Below, in pieces: positions 59,163 through 64,000 of a DNA stretch of 64,000 bases. Numbering within the stretch: the first letter of the stretch is position 1; the number at the start of each line of letters is the position of its first letter. A model generated the notes under the pieces. It saw only the letters and a program-made list of their open reading frames with translations, did not search any database and was not told the origin of the DNA. The position numbers were made by a program, and so were the translations under genes. The DNA comes from Nitrospirillum amazonense (lineage in GTDB: Bacteria > Pseudomonadota > Alphaproteobacteria > Azospirillales > Azospirillaceae), in contig NZ_VITV01000020.1 of assembly GCF_007828035.1 (NCBI RefSeq), positions 1-64,000 of the forward strand, in the 5' to 3' direction.

Positions 59163-60797
59163 TCAGCCGTGATAAGTGAGGGCTAGATAGGTGAGACCAC
59201 CGGCGCCTGACGTCCCCACCGTTTGGGTGACATGGTTCTGGATGTCAGCCAGGCTGAGCCCCGCCAGAGTGACATAGGTATTGGCGCTCCCACCTGCGCC
59301 GCCCAGCGCTGCCTGCAGCGTAGCCCCCTTGAAGCCGTCCGCGCCCTCGTCAGCGCCCCAAGTGGAAGTCGATGTGCTGGAATAACCCCAGATGGTGATG
59401 GTGTCGCCCGCATGAAAATTGACGACCGTGCTCCAGCTCGCCAGACCATCCTGGGCATCGATGAAGAACACATCACTCCCTCCATCCTGGCCGGTGGCAC
59501 CCACCAAGAAATTTGAACCGCCGCCGCCGTCCAGCACATTGCTGCCGGCAGACACCGCCAGGGCGTCCTGGCCAGCCCCACCCCGCAGGTAAACGTTGGG
59601 CCCCAAGGCTTTTATCGCCACGTTGTCATTGCTTGACCACAGGAACTGGCTGCGCAGGTAATCCACCGGCCCCTCATAAGGGGAGAAAGCGGCGGAGGTG
59701 GAAGATTGGCTCGCCGTGGTGTCGGTCCATAGCACCGCCGGCCGGTTGACCGACAGGACGTCCGCCGTATAGGTCGTGCCATAGCCATGGGAATAAGTGC
59801 CAACGATGGGATCATAAAGGTCGGTGTCCGTAAGGTTGGCCGCCCCCGCGTCGATGCCCAGTTGCAAGCTCCCCAAACCGGAAACGGCGCCCACCGTCAC
59901 AACATAGGACTTGCCTGAACCGTTCACGTTCGTGACCGTCCCGTCCGCCGTCCCTGTCTTCACCAGCATGAAGTCACCAGCGTCCACACCGGTAACATTG
60001 TCGTTGAACGTCACTTGATACTGAGCGCCGCCATCAGGGGTGCCGCCCATGGATGTGATGCTGGATACGAAAGCCTCATGCCTGGCCGTAGACAGCACTG
60101 CAGTGGCACTCACATCCTGGACCCCATCGGAGACAACTATTTGAACAGTAGCCGTATTATGGCCCGCCGCATCTCCTTGTATGTATAGTTTCAACCAGTC
60201 AGCATATGAGACGGTTACGCCATTTGCATTATTGGAGAGGATGGAAACAGAGTTGCCTCCATCCCACCACCGGATCGTGGATTTGAAAGTGACGGTCGTC
60301 GGCGTCGCACCAGGTAAGGGCACGATTGAAAAAAGTGACGCCAAGGGTATGTCCGACTCGCCGCTGTTCGGCATGGACCGGGCTATCGGGGTCACTACCG
60401 TGCTCAGTTGGACGATGCCGTCGCTGAACTGCGCGTACTGCACACCGGACAGTGTGTCGGTGCCGCCATCCGGCGTGGTGATGGTGACCGTGGCACCCGC
60501 CCGGGTGACGGCCGCCTGGCTTTGCTTAACGTCATATAGCGCGGTTGTTACCGACCCGGTACCGGTGATCGTGTCGTCCCCAGCCCCGCCTACCAGCAAA
60601 CCGGCACCCGTGATGGAATCATCGCCGGCGCCACCGACCAGGATATCCACGCCCCCGCCGCCGGTCAGCGTGTCGTTGCCACCGGCGCCGCTGATATAGT
60701 CGGCCATGGCCGTGCCAACCAAGGCGTCATCACCCGACGTGCCGATAATGCGTTTGCCTCCATCCGGCAGCGACACGGTGGTGATCGTCTCAGTCAT
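59163..60797 (-). CDS. RTX-type calcium-binding repeat protein, probably type I secreted
   Basis: This 544-residue protein has glycine/aspartate-rich RTX nonapeptide repeats near the N-terminus (about 20-75: SGAGGNDTLTGGGGVDIL, then VGGAGDD twice). A central beta-rich part with Ig/cadherin-like strands follows (about 130-345), and a second short RTX block (YLRGGAGQDAL, LDGGGGSNFLVG). RTX proteins normally leave by type I secretion using an uncleaved C-terminal signal; no transporter gene is in the window and no signal peptide is present. ATG 60797 follows AGGAGAAAAGG. Parts of the gene (60140-60260) are AT-richer than the region. Confidence 0.8.
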   Translation of the reverse strand: MTETITTVSLPDGGKRIIGTSGDDALVGTAMADYISGAGGNDTLTGGGGVDILVGGAGDDSITGAGLLVGGAGDDTITGTGSVTTALYDVKQSQAAVTRAGATVTITTPDGGTDTLSGVQYAQFSDGIVQLSTVVTPIARSMPNSGESDIPLASLFSIVPLPGATPTTVTFKSTIRWWDGGNSVSILSNNANGVTVSYADWLKLYIQGDAAGHNTATVQIVVSDGVQDVSATAVLSTARHEAFVSSITSMGGTPDGGAQYQVTFNDNVTGVDAGDFMLVKTGTADGTVTNVNGSGKSYVVTVGAVSGLGSLQLGIDAGAANLTDTDLYDPIVGTYSHGYGTTYTADVLSVNRPAVLWTDTTASQSSTSAAFSPYEGPVDYLRSQFLWSSNDNVAIKALGPNVYLRGGAGQDALAVSAGSNVLDGGGGSNFLVGATGQDGGSDVFFIDAQDGLASWSTVVNFHAGDTITIWGYSSTSTSTWGADEGADGFKGATLQAALGGAGGSANTYVTLAGLSLADIQNHVTQTVGTSGAGGLTYLALTYHG

Positions 60798-61095
60798 CCT
60801 TTTCTCCTGCCATCGCCGTGAACGATCTGCGCCACCATGGGCTGGACCGGTCTGCTTATCTTTACGTGCAAAACTTACCAGCAATATCGCACAGGGCGAC
60901 ACGATGCGGAACCTCCACCGTCGCTATAGGCAGACGGCCCGCTGCCAAAGACCAGCGGCGCCAGGACGGAAAGAAGCATGTCACGTCGAAATCACAGACT
61001 CCGTGCCAGCCGCGCCCCCTTCCCGCCCCAATACGCCGGCAGGCTGAATTGGGCGGCCGCGGTGCCGCGTCACCGCCGTTATGGAGGGTTTGGGC

Positions 61096-61824
61096 ATGCA
61101 ACATGGTTCCTGGCGCAAATCCGCCGTGCTGGCGGCCACCCTGGTGCCCCTGTGCGCCGCCCTGGCTGACGGGGTGGCCCTGGCCAACACGCAGAAAGGC
61201 GTCGGCGCGTTCGAGCGCAAGGATTACCCCACCGCCCTGGCCGAACTCGCGCCCCCCGCCGACAAAGGCGATGCCGAGGCCCAAACTTATCTCGGCTGGA
61301 TGTATGAGAAGGGGCTGGGCGTACCGGTGGATTACGCCCGCGCCCAGGCCTGGTACCGGAAGGCGGCCGACAAGGGCCACGCCCACGCCCTGAACAACCT
61401 GGGCTCTCTCTACTATCTGGGCAACGGTGTCCCGAAGGACGCGGCCAAGGGCATCAGCCTGTTCCGCAAGGCCGCCAAGAAGGGTGACGCCCAGGCCCAG
61501 ATGAACCTGGCAATGATCTATTATCTCGGTCAGGACGCGCCCAAGGATGACGCGGAAGCCGCCCACTGGGCCCGCGCCGCCGCACGCCAGGGCGACCCGC
61601 ACGCCCAGACCCTGCTGGCCCGCCTGTACGACACCGGCGCCGGACTGCCGCGCAACCCGGTGCTGGCCTACACCCTGATCGTGCTGTCCGGCGACAACCC
61701 CGACGCCCAGGCCCTGCGCACCCGCCTGGACGGCGAACTGACGACCGCCCAGAAAGCGGAGGCGCAAACCCTGGCCAAGACATGGCGCCCCGGCCAGCCG
61801 CTGCCGACGGCGACGCGGACGTAA
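61096..61824 (+). CDS. Sel1-repeat (TPR-like) periplasmic protein
   Basis: This protein of about 242 residues has a signal peptide (about 1-26) and four or five Sel1 repeats (GDAEAQTYLGWMYEKGLGV, GHAHALNNLGSLYYLGNGV, GDAQAQMNLAMIYYLG, GDPHAQTLLARLYDTGAGL). Such solenoids scaffold protein complexes at the cell surface or in the periplasm; no ligand can be read. ATG 61096 is preceded by GGAGGG; an in-frame ATG at 61081 is inside that site. The downstream gene is a paralogue. Confidence 0.85.
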   Translation: MQHGSWRKSAVLAATLVPLCAALADGVALANTQKGVGAFERKDYPTALAELAPPADKGDAEAQTYLGWMYEKGLGVPVDYARAQAWYRKAADKGHAHALNNLGSLYYLGNGVPKDAAKGISLFRKAAKKGDAQAQMNLAMIYYLGQDAPKDDAEAAHWARAAARQGDPHAQTLLARLYDTGAGLPRNPVLAYTLIVLSGDNPDAQALRTRLDGELTTAQKAEAQTLAKTWRPGQPLPTATRT

Positions 61825-61906
61825 TTGCCTGTCACTATCTCGCCTTAGTTGTTGAGCACTCTCCGCCAACACGCTCGGTAACGGGCCGACGCATGGAGGG
61901 TGTCAG

Positions 61907-62782
61907 ATGGGGAACAGCAGATTGGAATGGCCGCGCATGTCGCGTGCCTTGATCTTGGCGGCGTGGGCCACCGCCGGATTGACCGTCGCGGTGGCACCAG
62001 CCGGTGCTGCGACGATGCAGGCTGACACGCCACCGACATCCACCATTCCAGCCGTACAAACCGCCGCGACATCCACCCTGGACCAGGGTATCGCAGCCTT
62101 CGAGGCGGGGAAGGAAACCGAGGCAGTGGCCTTGCTGATGCCGCTGGCGGAAAAGGGCGACGCCGAGGCGCAAACCTATCTCGGATGGATCTATGAAGAA
62201 CCAACGGTGACGATCGAGCCGGCCTCGGGCCGGGGCGCCTCGCCTCGGTTCGTCCATGACAACGTCAAGGCCCGCGCCTGGTACGAAAAGGCCGCCGCGC
62301 AGGGCCACGCCCATGCCATGAACAACCTGGGCTCGCTCTATTTCCTGGGGCGGGGCGTGCCTCAGGACCCCGCTAAGGGCCTCGCTCTGTTCAAACGGGC
62401 GGCGATCAACGGCGACCTCCAGGCGCAAAAGAACCTGGCCGGCATCTACAGCCTGGGTATCGGCACGCTGAAGGACCCCGAAGAGGCGGCGAGATGGGGC
62501 ACGGAGGCCGCGCAACAGGACGACAAGGACGCGCTGTATTGCCTCGGCACCCGATATGAGGTGGGTGACGGGGTGCCCAAGGATGCCGTCGCCGCTTACA
62601 TTCTGCTGAACCTCAGCCACAGCACAAGCCCGGAAGCCGCCGCCTTGCGCACGCGGTTGGAGCAGCGGCTGTCCGCCGACGAGCGGCAATCGGCTCATGC
62701 CATGGCGGCGGATTGGCATGTGGGTACGCCGCTGCCGTTGCCCATGCAGGCCCATGGGCTGTTGCAGCCGGTGGCGCACTGA
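61907..62782 (+). CDS. Sel1-repeat (TPR-like) periplasmic protein, paralogue
   Basis: This 291-residue protein has an N-terminal export signal (about 1-35) and Sel1 repeats (GDAEAQTYLGWIYEE, GHAHAMNNLGSLYFLGRGV, GDLQAQKNLAGIYSLGIG, a further degenerate repeat). Its first and second repeats are nearly the same as in the gene 82 bases upstream, interrupted by a 19-residue insertion after YEE. The pair arose by tandem duplication and is probably co-transcribed. It lies downstream of rpoC in the opposite orientation. Confidence 0.85.
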   Translation: MGNSRLEWPRMSRALILAAWATAGLTVAVAPAGAATMQADTPPTSTIPAVQTAATSTLDQGIAAFEAGKETEAVALLMPLAEKGDAEAQTYLGWIYEEPTVTIEPASGRGASPRFVHDNVKARAWYEKAAAQGHAHAMNNLGSLYFLGRGVPQDPAKGLALFKRAAINGDLQAQKNLAGIYSLGIGTLKDPEEAARWGTEAAQQDDKDALYCLGTRYEVGDGVPKDAVAAYILLNLSHSTSPEAAALRTRLEQRLSADERQSAHAMAADWHVGTPLPLPMQAHGLLQPVAH

Positions 62783-62826
62783 CACTTGCGCGCCACGTTC
62801 GTGGCAGCGCGCCGCGCCGGAATGAG

Positions 62827-62862
62827 AAAAGGGCCGCACCCCGGCAGGGATGCGGCCCTTCG
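62827..62862 (-). terminator. Terminator downstream of rpoC
   Basis: AAGGGCCGCA (62829-62838) pairs with TGCGGCCCTT (62851-62860), extended by an inner CCC/GGG pair. On the minus strand it is followed by TTTTCTC. It is about 25 bases beyond the rpoC stop and also faces the Sel1 gene's end. Confidence 0.75.
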
Positions 62863-62885
62863 CTTTACTCAGACAGTCGGTCGCC

Positions 62886-64000
<1,115 letters not shown>

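Noticed and set aside
59163-60797. RTX repeats as a CRISPR-like or phage tail repeat array
   Set aside because: The DNA repeats are coding, diverged and in frame with GGxGxD peptides; there are no direct repeats with spacers.

Overview
The window is high-GC, densely coded chromosomal DNA from an alphaproteobacterium. An Azospirillaceae/Rhodospirillales-type organism is the best guess. The evidence is indirect: a ChpT-type phosphotransferase, a DUF1489 protein, a SapC-like protein, a MetH split into two polypeptides, a PutA without a DNA-binding domain paired with an Lrp-type PutR, and a CheA-receiver hybrid, all on a GC-rich backbone. No insertion sequence, prophage or CRISPR array is visible. 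The only RNA gene recognised is one tRNA-Leu (anticodon GAG).

Layout. 1-5 kb: left-edge fragment, DUF1489 protein, a small acyl-carrier-like protein, an ion channel overlapping a DsbA-fold isomerase, and a thiolase overlapping its TetR-type regulator. 5-10 kb: MaeB malic enzyme, tRNA-Leu, lipB, a membrane protein, mscL. 10-16.6 kb: chemotaxis operon cheA-cheW-cheY-cheB-cheR (minus strand) with a chpT-like gene upstream. 16.8-22 kb: DUF3553 protein, moaA, NAD kinase, a GNAT acetyltransferase, and two divergent deacylase-type hydrolases. 22-31 kb: a large unknown protein, an HRDC-only protein coupled to creA, 2Fe-2S ferredoxin, SapC-like protein, a leucine-dehydrogenase-type enzyme, a peptidoglycan-binding membrane protein, and an orphan Hpt protein convergent with an orphan response regulator. 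31-39 kb: putA and divergent putR, a TonB-dependent receptor, and a flavoprotein. 39-48 kb: two-gene metH, an S41-like peptidase, two tandem crystallin-fold secreted proteins, metF, and an ArsR-methyltransferase regulator (SahR-like). 48-50 kb: mlaA and mlaC. 51-57 kb: FecI-type sigma factor, FecR, STN-containing TonB receptor and a histidine acid phosphatase, read as one unit. 57-64 kb: ettA, a DUF188 protein, an RTX protein, two Sel1-repeat paralogues and the 3' end of rpoC.

Two systems stand out. First, an identical 17-bp element containing the palindrome ATAAAGA-CA-TCTTTAT lies upstream of both metH and the SahR-like gene, which is followed by metF. This points to one regulator controlling the methyl cycle at two loci about 9 kb apart. 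Second, 50990-56813 links a FecI/FecR surface-signalling pair to a transducing TonB receptor whose stop codon overlaps the start of a secreted histidine acid phosphatase. This looks like an inducible uptake/dephosphorylation system for a phosphorylated ligand such as phytate. The substrate is inferred, not shown.

Start codons were chosen from ribosome-binding sites, gene overlaps and family length. Functions come from motifs read directly in the translations; no database search was possible.
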